A DNA stretch of 52,364 nucleotides from Paludibacteraceae bacterium. Its GTDB lineage: Bacteria > Bacteroidota > Bacteroidia > Bacteroidales > Paludibacteraceae. Shown piece by piece: positions 18,955 to 28,525 of the stretch. Numbering within the stretch: the stretch's first letter is position 1; each line of letters begins with the position of its first letter. The position numbers and the translations under genes are program-made. The notes under the pieces are model-generated. The model made no database searches, was not told the DNA's origin, and was given only the letters and a program-made list of their open reading frames with translations. Where the stretch lies: contig JAFXPK010000040.1 of assembly GCA_017527905.1 (NCBI GenBank), forward strand, positions 1 to 52,364, given 5' to 3'.

Positions 18955-21144
18955 ATGGGAAATTTAATTTATGTAGTTCTTGCGGCTTCGTTGGTAGCCC
19001 TGGGCTTCGCATTTATCTTCTATAGACAGATGCTGAAGGAGTCCGAAGGAACCGACTTGATGCAAAAGATCGCGGCGCATGTCCGCAAAGGTGCCATGGC
19101 GTACCTCAAACAGCAGTACAAAGTGGTGATTATCGTGTTCATCGTGCTTGCGGTCATCTTCACCGTGATGGCATGCTTCGGTTTACAGAATAGTTGGGTG
19201 CCGTTCGCGTTCCTCACCGGAGGTTTCTTCTCCGGCTTGGCTGGCTTCTTCGGAATGAAGACCGCCACGTATGCTTCGGCTCGTACGGCTAACGCCGCCC
19301 GCCAAACATTGAACAACGGTTTGCAGGTTGCCTTCCGTTCGGGTGCGGTGATGGGTCTGACGGTTGTCGGCCTCGCATTGCTCGACGTTTCGGTGTGGTT
19401 CCTCATCCTCGACCACTTCATCCCGGCGGAGAATCACTTGATCATCATCACAACCACCATGCTGACCTTCGGTATGGGTGCTTCCACGCAGGCGTTGTTC
19501 GCTCGTGTGGGCGGTGGTATCTACACCAAAGCCGCTGACGTGGGCGCCGACTTGGTGGGTAAGACTGAATACAATATCCCTGAGGATGACCCTCGTAACC
19601 CTGCCACAATCGCCGACAACGTGGGCGACAACGTGGGTGACGTGGCTGGTATGGGTGCCGACCTCTATGAATCATACGCAGGCTCCATCCTGGCGACAAT
19701 GGCCTTGGGTGCTTCCGCATTCGCCAGCTCAGCCGTTGAGGGCATGCAGCTGAAGGCGGTGCTCGCTCCTTCCATGATCGCCGCAGTCGGTGTGGCATTG
19801 TCCATCATGGGTATCTTCTTGGTGAAGACTAAAGAGGATGCGGGCATGAAACAATTGCTGGCCGCATTGAGCCGTGGAACCAACACAGCCGCCGTGCTGA
19901 TCGCTGTTGCCGCATTCTGCATCTTCGCATGGTTGTTCGGCACCGAAACGAGTCAGTGGTGGCAAATGTCCCTGTCGGTTGTGGTGGGTCTGTTCGCCGG
20001 TGTGATCATCGGTAAGGCAACTGAATATTATACCTCACAGAGCTATCGCCCTACGCAGAAGGTTTCAGAGAGTTCACAGACGGGTCCTGCCACGGTGATC
20101 ATCTCCGGTCTCGGCCTCGGTATGCTTTCAACGGCTATCCCTGTCGTAACGGTGGGTGTGGCCATCATCCTTTCCTACTTGTGCGCGAACGGATTCAACG
20201 TGGCATTCACGCCTGAGAATCTGAGCCTCGGCTTGTATGGCATCGGTATCGCCGCCGTGGGTATGCTCTCCACATTGGGTATCACATTGGCCACCGACGC
20301 TTACGGTCCAATCGCCGACAACGCGGGTGGTAACGCTGAGATGAGTAGCCTCGAACCAGAGGTCCGCAAACGTACCGACGCCCTCGACGCTCTCGGAAAC
20401 ACGACAGCCGCCACGGGTAAGGGCTTCGCCATTGGTTCCGCCGCACTGACGGCCTTGGCGCTGTTGGCTTCCTACGTGGAAGAGATCAAGATGGCGCTGA
20501 TCCGTACCGGCGAGGCATTGCCGAACGGTATCGACGCTGCTCAAGCTTCATTGGTTGACTTCATGAACGCCTATAACGTGAACCTGATGAACCCTATCGT
20601 GTTGGTGGGTGTGTTCATCGGCGCCATGATGGCTTTCGTCTTCTGCGGATTGACGATGAACGCTGTGGGACGTGCTGCTCAGAAGATGGTGGAGGAGGTT
20701 CGCCGCCAGTTCAGCGAGATCTCAGGCATCCTCGAAGGCAAGGCAGATCCGGATTACGCGCGTTGCGTGGCTATCTCCACGAAGGGTGCGCAGCGTGAGA
20801 TGATGTTGCCAGCCCTGATGGCGATCATCGTTCCAATCGTAACGGGTGTGATCCTTGGCGTGGCCGGTGTCCTCGGTCTGCTCATCGGAGGATTGAGTAG
20901 CGGTTTCGTGCTCGCCGTCTTCATGGCGAACGCCGGTGGCGCATGGGACAATGCGAAGAAATATGTGGAGGAAGGCAATTTCGGAGGAAAAGGCTCTGAC
21001 TGCCACAAGGCTACCGTCGTGGGCGACACGGTCGGCGACCCATTCAAGGATACGTCCGGTCCATCCCTGAACATCCTCATCAAGCTGATGAGCATGGTAT
21101 CCATCGTGATGGCTGGTCTCACCGTGGCTATCCACATCCTTTAA
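18955..21144 (+). CDS. hppA: Membrane-bound ion-translocating pyrophosphatase
   Basis: A 729-residue integral membrane protein that couples pyrophosphate hydrolysis to Na+ and/or H+ export across the inner membrane. Signature motifs are present: 'GGGIYTKAADVGADLVGK', 'EDDPRNPATIADNVGDNVGD', 'YTSQSYRPTQKV' and the C-terminal 'KATVVGDTVGDPFKDTSGP' acidic motif. 'GNTTAATGKGFAIGSA' has Ala where the K+-independent subclass carries Lys, so it should belong to the K+-dependent subclass. Sequence alone does not settle Na+ versus H+. About 16 membrane helices are expected. The gene lies upstream of pyrBI, but a promoter and a terminator separate the two. Its product could recover energy from PPi released by biosynthesis. 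Confidence 0.96.
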   Translation: MGNLIYVVLAASLVALGFAFIFYRQMLKESEGTDLMQKIAAHVRKGAMAYLKQQYKVVIIVFIVLAVIFTVMACFGLQNSWVPFAFLTGGFFSGLAGFFGMKTATYASARTANAARQTLNNGLQVAFRSGAVMGLTVVGLALLDVSVWFLILDHFIPAENHLIIITTTMLTFGMGASTQALFARVGGGIYTKAADVGADLVGKTEYNIPEDDPRNPATIADNVGDNVGDVAGMGADLYESYAGSILATMALGASAFASSAVEGMQLKAVLAPSMIAAVGVALSIMGIFLVKTKEDAGMKQLLAALSRGTNTAAVLIAVAAFCIFAWLFGTETSQWWQMSLSVVVGLFAGVIIGKATEYYTSQSYRPTQKVSESSQTGPATVIISGLGLGMLSTAIPVVTVGVAIILSYLCANGFNVAFTPENLSLGLYGIGIAAVGMLSTLGITLATDAYGPIADNAGGNAEMSSLEPEVRKRTDALDALGNTTAATGKGFAIGSAALTALALLASYVEEIKMALIRTGEALPNGIDAAQASLVDFMNAYNVNLMNPIVLVGVFIGAMMAFVFCGLTMNAVGRAAQKMVEEVRRQFSEISGILEGKADPDYARCVAISTKGAQREMMLPALMAIIVPIVTGVILGVAGVLGLLIGGLSSGFVLAVFMANAGGAWDNAKKYVEEGNFGGKGSDCHKATVVGDTVGDPFKDTSGPSLNILIKLMSMVSIVMAGLTVAIHIL

Positions 21145-21170
21145 CGGGTGCATAAAAACAAATGATTTTC

Positions 21171-21202
21171 TTGTGACAAAATCGTTTTTTTCACTACCTT
21201 TG
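21171..21202 (+). promoter_or_regulatory. Promoter of pyrBI
   Basis: TTG (21171-21173), 21 nt, then TACCTTTG (21195-21202), a good Bacteroidota promoter. Transcription would begin near 21207-21210, upstream of a strong terminator hairpin and about 100 nt before pyrB. Confidence 0.75.
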
Positions 21203-21223
21203 CGATGTTAGATACATGACAAT

Positions 21224-21247
21224 ATGAAAGTGAAAAAACATTCATAG
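21224..21247 (+). CDS. Possible 7-codon leader ORF before pyrB
   Basis: ATG AAA GTG AAA AAA CAT TCA TAG encodes MKVKKHS. Its stop ends 11 nt before the pyrBI leader terminator, so a ribosome finishing here would sit at the base of that hairpin. Shorter start/stop pairs also occur at 21206 (MLDT) and 21218 (MTI), so this may be chance. No clear codon bias or U-rich pause site was seen. Confidence 0.3.
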   Translation: MKVKKHS

Positions 21248-21257
21248 AAAACTTAGG

Positions 21258-21295
21258 AAAAACCAATGCGATTCGGTTCGCATTGGTTTTTTTTT
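21258..21295 (+). terminator. Leader terminator (putative attenuator) of pyrBI
   Basis: AAAAACCAATGCGA (21258-21271) pairs with TCGCATTGGTTTTT (21278-21291) around a TTCGGT loop, followed by a T-run. It lies between the pyrBI promoter and the pyrB start at 21313, so every pyrBI transcript must read through it. This position is that of an attenuator. Without the promoter call it could be read as the hppA terminator, and it may serve both. Confidence 0.85.
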
Positions 21296-21312
21296 GAAAA
21301 AACATAACTGCT

Positions 21313-22221
21313 ATGGCTATAAAAAGTTTAGTATCCATTACGGACTACTCGAAGGAGAAGATCCTTCAGATCCTGGAGAAGGCGGCGGAGTTCGAAAAGA
21401 ACCCGAACCAGAAAATCCTTGACGGGAAGGTGGTGGCCACCCTTTTCTTCGAACCATCTACCCGCACAAGACTGAGTTTCGAGACGGCGGTGAACCGTCT
21501 GGGCGGACGCATCATCGGATTCGCCGACAAGGCTACCACCAGCGGCACCAAGGGCGAAACGCTCAAGGACACGATCATCATGGTGAGCAACTATGCAGAC
21601 CTCATCGTCATGCGTAACCCGATCGAGGGCGCCGCACGCTATGCTTCGGAGGTCTCCCGCGTACCGATCATCAACGCCGGCGACGGTGCCAACCAACACC
21701 CTACCCAGACCATGCTCGACCTCTACTCCATCAAGAAGACGCAGGGCAAGCTGGAGAACCTGAAGATCTGCATGGTGGGCGACCTGAAGTACGGACGCAC
21801 CGTCCACTCGCTGATCATGGCCATGTACCACTTCAACCCGACCTTCTCCTTCATCGCCCCTAAGGAGCTGGAGATGCCGGAGGAGTACAAACTGTTCTGC
21901 AAAGAACACAACATCAAATTCGAGGAACATGCGGAACTGAACGAGGCGAACATCGCGGATGCGGACATCCTCTACATGACCCGCGTGCAGAAGGAACGCT
22001 TCACCGACCTCTTCGAGTATGAGCGCGTGAAGGACGTCTATACCCTGCGCAACAAGATGCTGGAAAACACCAAACCGAACATGCGCATTCTCCACCCTCT
22101 CCCAAGGGTGAACGAGATAGACCAGGACGTGGACAACAACGAGAAAGCGTACTACTTCGAGCAAGCCCGCAACGGTGTCTTCGCGCGCCAGGCGGTCATC
22201 TGTGATTTGTTAGGCCTTTAA
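21313..22221 (+). CDS. pyrB: Aspartate carbamoyltransferase catalytic subunit
   Basis: Condenses carbamoyl phosphate with aspartate to form N-carbamoyl aspartate, the committed step of pyrimidine synthesis. At 302 residues it has a normal length. Carbamoyl phosphate-binding '[13 protein letters not shown]' is near residue 50, '[12 protein letters not shown]' near 130 and '[10 protein letters not shown]' near 260. The C-terminal '[14 protein letters not shown]' is typical. It is followed after 10 nt by the regulatory-subunit gene, so the E. coli-type c6r6 holoenzyme is expected. Expression is probably gated by the upstream leader terminator. Confidence 0.97.
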   Translation: MAIKSLVSITDYSKEKILQILEKAAEFEKNPNQKILDGKVVATLFFEPSTRTRLSFETAVNRLGGRIIGFADKATTSGTKGETLKDTIIMVSNYADLIVMRNPIEGAARYASEVSRVPIINAGDGANQHPTQTMLDLYSIKKTQGKLENLKICMVGDLKYGRTVHSLIMAMYHFNPTFSFIAPKELEMPEEYKLFCKEHNIKFEEHAELNEANIADADILYMTRVQKERFTDLFEYERVKDVYTLRNKMLENTKPNMRILHPLPRVNEIDQDVDNNEKAYYFEQARNGVFARQAVICDLLGL

Positions 22222-22231
22222 TCATTCAATA

Positions 22232-22708
22232 ATGAGCAACATGGAAAAAGAAAAAGGAACAAAAGAGTTGAAGGTCGCCGCCCTGAAGAACGGGACCGTC
22301 ATCGACCACATACCGTCGGAGAAACTGTTCAAGGTCATCTCCATCCTCGGTTTGGAGCATCTTCCGAACCAAGTCACCTTCGGCTACAACCTGGAGAGCA
22401 AACGCCTCGGGAAGAAAGCCATCATCAAGGTGGCCGACAAATACTTCACCCAGGCGGAGGTGAACAAGATCGCCATCACCGCCCCCTCCGCGAAGATCAA
22501 CATCATCAAGGACTACGAGGTGAGCAAGAAGATGGAGCTGCAATTGCCTGACGAGATCATCGGCACGGCCAAATGCCGCAACCCGAAGTGCATCACCAAC
22601 AACGAGCCTATGCTCTCCAAATTCAGGACCATCGACAAGAGCAAGGCGCTCCTCAAATGTTTCTACTGCGAACGCATCGCACAGGCGGAGGAGTTGGAGA
22701 TATTGTAA
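22232..22708 (+). CDS. pyrI: Aspartate carbamoyltransferase regulatory subunit
   Basis: 158 residues. It binds CTP/ATP and holds the catalytic trimers together. N-terminal allosteric domain: 'VAALKNGTVIDHIPSEKLFKV' (first part quoted, about residues 15-35), then 'ILGLEHLPNQVTFGYNLES'. The C-terminal zinc domain has CRNPKC (about residues 115-120) and CFYC (about 143-146), the four ligand cysteines. An in-frame ATG at 22241 (MEKEKG) would be an equally good start. It forms the second gene of the pyrBI operon. Confidence 0.97.
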   Translation: MSNMEKEKGTKELKVAALKNGTVIDHIPSEKLFKVISILGLEHLPNQVTFGYNLESKRLGKKAIIKVADKYFTQAEVNKIAITAPSAKINIIKDYEVSKKMELQLPDEIIGTAKCRNPKCITNNEPMLSKFRTIDKSKALLKCFYCERIAQAEELEIL

Positions 22709-22993
22709 GTACCCGTCTATCGGACGGAGACGAATAAAAAGAACAAGCGAGGGTGCATCAAAAGATAGCTGTTGACGCACCCTCATCATTTATCGGTAGG
22801 TCATCATGCTTCCCCCAAACAAGGGAAATACGTTCCTTTTACCACGATGGCTTTTCCGTGTCGGATATTCCACAATCATTTACTATTTAGCTATTTACGA
22901 TTTACTATTTCTGGGAAACGGAAAGTATAGCCCCTTCTACTATGTAAAAATATCAACTCCTCGTTTATTTTACTTATTTTCCCGATAATTATG
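22709..22993. other. Intergenic region after pyrBI
   Basis: No gene is supported. It contains the pyrBI hairpin at 22749-22784 and an AT-rich direct repeat at 22877-22910 (TTTACTATTT / ATTTACGATTTAC) that recurs at 43889-43950 and 46784-46835. Confidence 0.65.
22749..22784 (+). terminator. Probable terminator of pyrBI
   Basis: GAGGGTGCATCAA (22749-22761) pairs with TTGACGCACCCTC (22772-22784), with one A-C mismatch. The following ATCATTTAT is only weakly T-rich, so termination may be partial. Confidence 0.65.
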
Positions 22994-23023
22994 TTGCGTT
23001 TTTTCAGAAAAAACATATATTTG
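22994..23023 (+). promoter_or_regulatory. Promoter of the BspA-like gene
   Basis: TTG (22994-22996), 19 nt, TATATTTG (23016-23023), an excellent match to the Bacteroidota consensus. The leader to the start at 23141 is about 110 nt. Confidence 0.8.
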
Positions 23024-23140
23024 TAATAATTATATACTACGTTTTTACATTCATGGTGTGTATAAATCAACAAAGTGCTATTTGATATGAACGCATGGGC
23101 TCAATGGGCCTATGATATTGGTTGTTAATAATATATTGTT

Positions 23141-26100
23141 ATGCTTATGTGTGAAATTTTTACCAAAAAATTCCAATGGCCTTGCATAAGTCATGGTCTG
23201 CGACGGAAGGGATGGCAGGTGTTGTCCATGCTCTTTCCCCTGTTGTTCTTTTCGTATCAGTCGGCCGCAGCTGCCGAAGTAGTTTACGGAGTATACAACG
23301 AGAGTGAATCCACCTTCACTTTGAAGTATGGGGAGGACCCTGGCGAGGGGACCTACACCTACGCTCCGGAATTGCCTTCCGGCTACATTTGGGAGGTAGC
23401 GTGGGAAGCAGATCCGAGTTCAAATATACCTAAAAGTTGCTGGAAGTCTGGTGATACATACCTGAACGGACATCAGGTGACAGAAAAGGTGGTTATTGAC
23501 CAGTCGCTCAGATTCTACCGTCCTATCACTATTGCGGGATGGTTTTATCATTTACATGCAAAATCAATCGAGGGGTTGGAGAATTTGAATACGAGAGATG
23601 TAACTAGCATGGAATCCATGTTTGAGGGATGTGCCTTTTTAGATTCGTTGAATATTGGTTACTTCGACGCAACCATGGTGACCAACATGAACTATATGTT
23701 TGCCGGATGTCTACACCTTAAATCATTGAACATCAAAGGGCTTAATACGGCGAGACTGAGATCCATATCCGGAATGTTCCATACCATGCTGGATATAGAA
23801 GTGCTGGATGTCAGAAGTATAAACATTAACATGGTGAAAGATGCGTGGAGGGTGTTTGGATCAGAAGGAGGTACTACTAAAAAATTGCGTACCATTATTG
23901 TCAACTACACTTGGGATAAGTCTCACTTTGCGAATGACTCTACTTCCCCGGACCAGTTCGCGGGGTGTACAAACTTAGTTGGAGGTAAAGGAACAACCTT
24001 TAAGGGGGCCGGTAGCATCTATGCGCACGTTGATGGCGGAGAGGATGATCCGGGCTATTTCACGTCAAGGGATGACCTTAAGCCGTATGCCATACCGTAC
24101 GACATTCATTATGATGTATCGGGCCGTGTTGACTCACTTGCCTTAAGGTTGTGCTACGGTGTCGACGCACCTAATGCGCATAAGTTTAACAAAGGGAAAT
24201 GGATTCTCAATCAAGACACGATTGACAACGCGAAAGTGACAAACATTGTGATTGATCCATCGATGAAAACCTATCGTCCGACATCCCTCGCCAATTGGTT
24301 CAACGGCTTTTCCCGGATAAAAACGATTGAAGGGATGGAGAATCTGGTGACGGATTCTGTCAGAAGCATGGCTAGCATGTTCAGGGGATGTTCCTCCCTC
24401 GTTTCATTAGATTTAAGTCATTTCCGCACCAGTCAGGTCACCAGCATGAAGGGCATGTTCTTGAACTGCGGTTCAATTGAATCATTGGATGTGAGTTCGT
24501 TTGACACACGTAATGTAACGAGCATGGTTCAGATGTTCTGCGATTGTCACTCCCTCCGTTCGTTGGATCTGAGTTCATTCAACACCAGTAACGTTACGGA
24601 TATGATATACATGTTTAGGGACTGTAACAAATGCGCCAACTTGAATTTGACAAGTTTTAACACCCAAAACATCACCTCCATGAACGGTATGTTTATCAAT
24701 TGTAAGAGTCTGGACACACTGGATCTATCCAGTTTCGACACCCGCAAAGTGACCGATATGGAATACATGTTCCACAATGACTCTTCCTTGACGACCATTT
24801 TCGTAAGTGATTGTTGGCGGACGGACTCGATTGTCGCAGACGATAACATGTTCAATGGGTGCGTCTCATTGGTTGGAGAAAAAGGCACAGCCTTCGACCC
24901 TAATCACAAAGATAAATCCTACGCCCGCATCGATGAGGGGGAAGGAAATCCGGGCTATCTTTCTTACGGACGACAAGTTTATGTCGAACAGGAAGGAAAT
25001 ATCCTCACTTTCCGTTATGGTATCGCACCCGATAATTCATACATCCTGCGCCAGAATGGCAACGAAGGCATAGAATACTTCTGGCAGAGCAAAGTGAATC
25101 CAGACCTGTCCGGAGGCAAACTTTATCCTGAAAAGGACACGTTGGTTGTTATCGATCCTTCCATGAAGGCTTTTAAGCCGTATACATTAAAGAATATGTT
25201 CGATGGATTCAAGGGAATTAGGAAGATTGAAGGATTGGATAATTTGGTTACGGACAACGTGACCGACATGAGTCGGATGTTCAATGAATGTTGCAGCCTC
25301 GATTCATTGTATCTTGGTTCATTTAAGACGGACTATGTGACCGACATGAGCGGCATGTTCAACGGATGCTATAAACTCCGATCATTGTACCTTCGCTCAT
25401 TCAAGACGAATAACGTGACCGACATGAGCAGCATGTTCGCCGATTGCCTACGCCTCACCTCTCTGGATTTAAGCTCCTTCAACACGAGCAACGTGACCGA
25501 CATGAATCACATGTTCCACTCAATGGCTTCCCTGGAATCAATTGACCTGAAAGAGTTCGACACAAGGAAAGTCACTAACATGAGCGGCATGTTCTTTGGA
25601 TGCCAATCGCTTACGGAGATTGATATCAAAAACCTTGAAACATCCGAAGTGACAGACATGTCCGCCATGTTCGCGGACTGTAGAAAACTAGCATCCATAA
25701 AGCATAGTTTAAACACCAAGAACGTGACAACCATGAGTAACATGTTCGGAAGTTGCAAAAGCCTTACGTACATGACCCAAATAGTCCATACGACGGCCAC
25801 GCTGAAGGACATGAGCTATATGTTTTCCGCCTGTGAAAAAATTGCCATCATCGATCTGCGGCAGGTTGACACCAAGAATGTAACCGACATGAACTGTATG
25901 TTCGCTGGGTGCACCAATTTGAAGCATATTGTAGTTGATGACAAGTGGAGCACAACCTCCTTGGAAACGGGCAATTATATTTTTGATGAATGTACAAATC
26001 TAGTCGGCAAATTAGGCACGAAATATAATGCAGCCATACATTATGACTCAATAAGCCACATGCGCATAGATTCAGCCTATGCACACGTAGATGGGGAAGG

Positions 26101-27568
26101 TGGAAAACCTGGGTATTTAACCGATGAACTCGTTCGGTATTATGTGGCGGATTCAAGCGCACACACGTTGACGCTTTACCAAGGCTCAAATATTCCGAAG
26201 AATGCGGTCACATTTAATTCCATCATGTTCAATAACAGCGATACTGTGCCTTGGAAAGACACCCGTTCGTTTGTAGACACGATCATAATCGATCCGACCT
26301 TCGCTTATTTAGAAAGCTATGCGAATATAGACAACGGATTCCCATTAGATTATTGGTTCTATGGATTCGAACGACTGAAGCGTATCAAGGGACTTGAGAA
26401 TCTCGAGATCAGCGTTATGAATTATACGTTCTATGGATGCAAAGATCTTGAATATATCGATTTGTCCACTCTCAGATTCAACCGTTCAGTCAATCCATGC
26501 AATACCTTTAACGGTGCATTTGCCGGTTGTTCCTCCTTGAAAAAAATCATCGTGGGGGATGATGTGCCGATGGCGATTGCATATCAAGGCATGTTCGACG
26601 GATGTGACGCCTTAGTTGGAGGCTACGGGTCGAAAGTTAGTGACTTTAACGATTACCGTTTGGCAGCGCGTGTGGATGACCCCGACAAGTCCACAGGTGT
26701 GTTCACCTACTACAAATCAAGCATCATCTACAATCTGGATGGTGGCGCATGGAAAGATGGAAAGAAAGGTGTGGAAGAATTTGAGTTCAGGGATTGTCCA
26801 CTAACGATTAGCGAACCTGTAAAGGAGAACTACATTTTCGTTGGTTGGGAAGTCTCCCAAGAGGGTGGATCGATCACGAGACTTGACACGCTCTCCACCT
26901 TGACGATCAATCAGGAGGATTTCTTCAACGTCCCGTATACGTGTACCGCTTTGTGGCAAAAGGATGGGTTTGTCATCACCTATATGGTGGATGGTGAATT
27001 GTATATGAGGGATACGTTGGCCAGTGGCACCCCTATCACGCACGAAAGCATTCCTGCGCCTAAGAAGACCGGTTATACTTTTAAAGGATGGGTAGGAAAG
27101 AAAGGCACGCCAACAACAATGCCGGACTATGATCTCACCTTTAACGCACTCTTCACCGTGAATGATTATGTCCTCACCTACAAGGTGGATGACAAGGTTT
27201 ATCAGAAAGATACCATCGCCTTCGGTGACACGATTACCCCGATAGCCGGGCCTGCGAAGAAGGGCTATACATTTGATGGATGGGTAGGATTGCCGGAGAC
27301 AATGCCGGCCGAGAACATTACCGTGACGGGCCTATACGTCCAAAGTACAGGCCTCTCATCGATCGGAAATGACGGGTTGCGCATCTGGACATCCGACGGG
27401 TCTCTCTTTATCCATGCATCCGTCGATTCTCCTTACCGCATCTATGATGTGCGTGGTTCTCTCGTTGCGGGAGGCGTCGCCAAGGATGTGACGCAGATAC
27501 CGCTTCCTCGCCAAGCCATCTATGTCATAGAGCTCAATGGGCAAAAGGCCAAATTCGTTGTATACTAA
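23141..27568 (+). CDS. BspA-like leucine-rich-repeat surface protein
   Basis: 1475 residues. A signal peptide follows an unusually long basic N-terminus and ends near residue 46 (SYQSAAAAE). Most of the protein is made of DUF285/BspA leucine-rich repeats of about 24 residues, pattern MF-x-GC-x-L-x-SLDLSSFNTSNVTDM. Four large modules each start with a short strand (LTFRYG type), pass through 'IDPSMKxxxP' and 'IEGLENLVT', and end with LVG-x-KGT and AHVDGGEDDPGYFT-type motifs. Three InlB-type repeats (YTFKGWVG, YTFDGWVG) follow near residues 1190-1400. The last 70 residues (YRIYDVRGSLVAGG, AIYVIELNGQKAKFVVY) look like a T9SS sorting domain. BspA proteins of oral Bacteroidota bind host matrix proteins; the target here is unknown. 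Confidence 0.93.
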   Translation: MLMCEIFTKKFQWPCISHGLRRKGWQVLSMLFPLLFFSYQSAAAAEVVYGVYNESESTFTLKYGEDPGEGTYTYAPELPSGYIWEVAWEADPSSNIPKSCWKSGDTYLNGHQVTEKVVIDQSLRFYRPITIAGWFYHLHAKSIEGLENLNTRDVTSMESMFEGCAFLDSLNIGYFDATMVTNMNYMFAGCLHLKSLNIKGLNTARLRSISGMFHTMLDIEVLDVRSININMVKDAWRVFGSEGGTTKKLRTIIVNYTWDKSHFANDSTSPDQFAGCTNLVGGKGTTFKGAGSIYAHVDGGEDDPGYFTSRDDLKPYAIPYDIHYDVSGRVDSLALRLCYGVDAPNAHKFNKGKWILNQDTIDNAKVTNIVIDPSMKTYRPTSLANWFNGFSRIKTIEGMENLVTDSVRSMASMFRGCSSLVSLDLSHFRTSQVTSMKGMFLNCGSIESLDVSSFDTRNVTSMVQMFCDCHSLRSLDLSSFNTSNVTDMIYMFRDCNKCANLNLTSFNTQNITSMNGMFINCKSLDTLDLSSFDTRKVTDMEYMFHNDSSLTTIFVSDCWRTDSIVADDNMFNGCVSLVGEKGTAFDPNHKDKSYARIDEGEGNPGYLSYGRQVYVEQEGNILTFRYGIAPDNSYILRQNGNEGIEYFWQSKVNPDLSGGKLYPEKDTLVVIDPSMKAFKPYTLKNMFDGFKGIRKIEGLDNLVTDNVTDMSRMFNECCSLDSLYLGSFKTDYVTDMSGMFNGCYKLRSLYLRSFKTNNVTDMSSMFADCLRLTSLDLSSFNTSNVTDMNHMFHSMASLESIDLKEFDTRKVTNMSGMFFGCQSLTEIDIKNLETSEVTDMSAMFADCRKLASIKHSLNTKNVTTMSNMFGSCKSLTYMTQIVHTTATLKDMSYMFSACEKIAIIDLRQVDTKNVTDMNCMFAGCTNLKHIVVDDKWSTTSLETGNYIFDECTNLVGKLGTKYNAAIHYDSISHMRIDSAYAHVDGEGGKPGYLTDELVRYYVADSSAHTLTLYQGSNIPKNAVTFNSIMFNNSDTVPWKDTRSFVDTIIIDPTFAYLESYANIDNGFPLDYWFYGFERLKRIKGLENLEISVMNYTFYGCKDLEYIDLSTLRFNRSVNPCNTFNGAFAGCSSLKKIIVGDDVPMAIAYQGMFDGCDALVGGYGSKVSDFNDYRLAARVDDPDKSTGVFTYYKSSIIYNLDGGAWKDGKKGVEEFEFRDCPLTISEPVKENYIFVGWEVSQEGGSITRLDTLSTLTINQEDFFNVPYTCTALWQKDGFVITYMVDGELYMRDTLASGTPITHESIPAPKKTGYTFKGWVGKKGTPTTMPDYDLTFNALFTVNDYVLTYKVDDKVYQKDTIAFGDTITPIAGPAKKGYTFDGWVGLPETMPAENITVTGLYVQSTGLSSIGNDGLRIWTSDGSLFIHASVDSPYRIYDVRGSLVAGGVAKDVTQIPLPRQAIYVIELNGQKAKFVVY

Positions 27569-27589
27569 CAGTATTTGACCACCTCTGAT

Positions 27590-27635
27590 AAAGGCTGCGA
27601 CGTCACACGAACAGGTGTAGTCGCAGCCTTTTTTT
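27590..27635 (+). terminator. Terminator of the BspA-like gene
   Basis: AAAGGCTGCGAC (27590-27601) pairs with GTCGCAGCCTTT (27620-27631) and runs into further T. It starts 21 nt after the stop codon. Confidence 0.92.
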
Positions 27636-27717
27636 CATGCGAAAGTTCACAATTCTCAATTCATAGTGCTTAAGTATAAATACATTCCACATCTAATTGA
27701 CGAAATATTTACACAAA

Positions 27718-27749
27718 TTTGGAAATCGTAAATTTTCGATGTACATTTG
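27718..27749 (+). promoter_or_regulatory. Promoter of the FISUMP-type lipoprotein gene
   Basis: TTTG (27718-27721), 20 nt, TACATTTG (27742-27749), a perfect Bacteroidota promoter. It ends 27 nt before the start codon. Confidence 0.85.
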
Positions 27750-27776
27750 CCTATACTTAAAAAAAGAACAGATAAT

Positions 27777-28493
27777 ATGAAAAAATTATTTTTTGCGGCG
27801 ATAATGTCTGCTATGGCATTATTAGGAACAGGATGTACATCATCCTCAGAAAGTGTTAGTGGTCAAGTAGAAGGACACAATTACGTGGATCTCGGATTGC
27901 CGAGCGGAACGATGTGGGCGACGTGTAATCTAGGCGCCAACATACCGGAAGAGAACGGCAGCTATTTCGCATGGGGAGAGACCGAAGCGAAGACCAACTT
28001 CGAATGGAACAACTACAAATGGGGCAACGGTGAGGCCGAGTCAAAGATCAAGATGACAAAATATTGCTCCCACGAGAGGAAAGGCGAAGTTGACAACAAG
28101 CAGTTGCTCGAACCAGCCGACGACGCAGCCACAACCCTATGGAACGGCACATGGAGAACCCCAACCAAGGAAGAGTGGGAAGAACTGATAAACGGTTGCA
28201 ATTGGGAATGGGTGAAGGACTACAAGGGCAAAGGGATTGACATGAAAAAGGGTGTCTCAAAGACCAACGGCAACACCATCCTCTTCTCTTTCTCAGGATA
28301 CTACAATGGCACCACGTTCCTCAATAACTCTAGCGCCTTTTGGACCGCTACGCAAAAGGCAGACAACGGACTGGACGCTTACTTCGTCAGGATGTTGACC
28401 CACAACCAGAACATGAATAACGGGCCAAGGAAACAAGGCATGGCAATCCGTGCGGTCACGAGCAAACCAGCTCAAGGGGGCGAAGCAAAATAA
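27777..28493 (+). CDS. Putative lipoprotein with FISUMP-type domain
   Basis: 238 residues. The start at 27777 gives a lipoprotein signal, MKKLFFAAIMSAMALLGTGC, with the acylated Cys at residue 20; the upstream in-frame ATG at 27747 lies inside the promoter -7 box and is rejected. The rest fits the domain first named from Fibrobacter succinogenes major paralogous proteins, common in Bacteroidota: 'YVDLGLPSGTMWATCNLGA' near residue 37, 'FAWGETEAK', 'WRTPTKEEWEELI' and 'AFWTATQ' ending in 'GMAIRAV'. The function of this domain is not known; it looks like a C-type-lectin or sulfatase-modifying-factor related fold. It has a strong promoter of its own. Confidence 0.85.
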   Translation: MKKLFFAAIMSAMALLGTGCTSSSESVSGQVEGHNYVDLGLPSGTMWATCNLGANIPEENGSYFAWGETEAKTNFEWNNYKWGNGEAESKIKMTKYCSHERKGEVDNKQLLEPADDAATTLWNGTWRTPTKEEWEELINGCNWEWVKDYKGKGIDMKKGVSKTNGNTILFSFSGYYNGTTFLNNSSAFWTATQKADNGLDAYFVRMLTHNQNMNNGPRKQGMAIRAVTSKPAQGGEAK

Positions 28494-28525
28494 TATTAGG
28501 CATTGTGACAACCCAAAAAACGAAG

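Noticed and set aside
27747..27776. ATG at 27747 as the start of the FISUMP lipoprotein
   Set aside because: It lies within the -7 promoter box and would hide the lipoprotein signal that begins at 27777.
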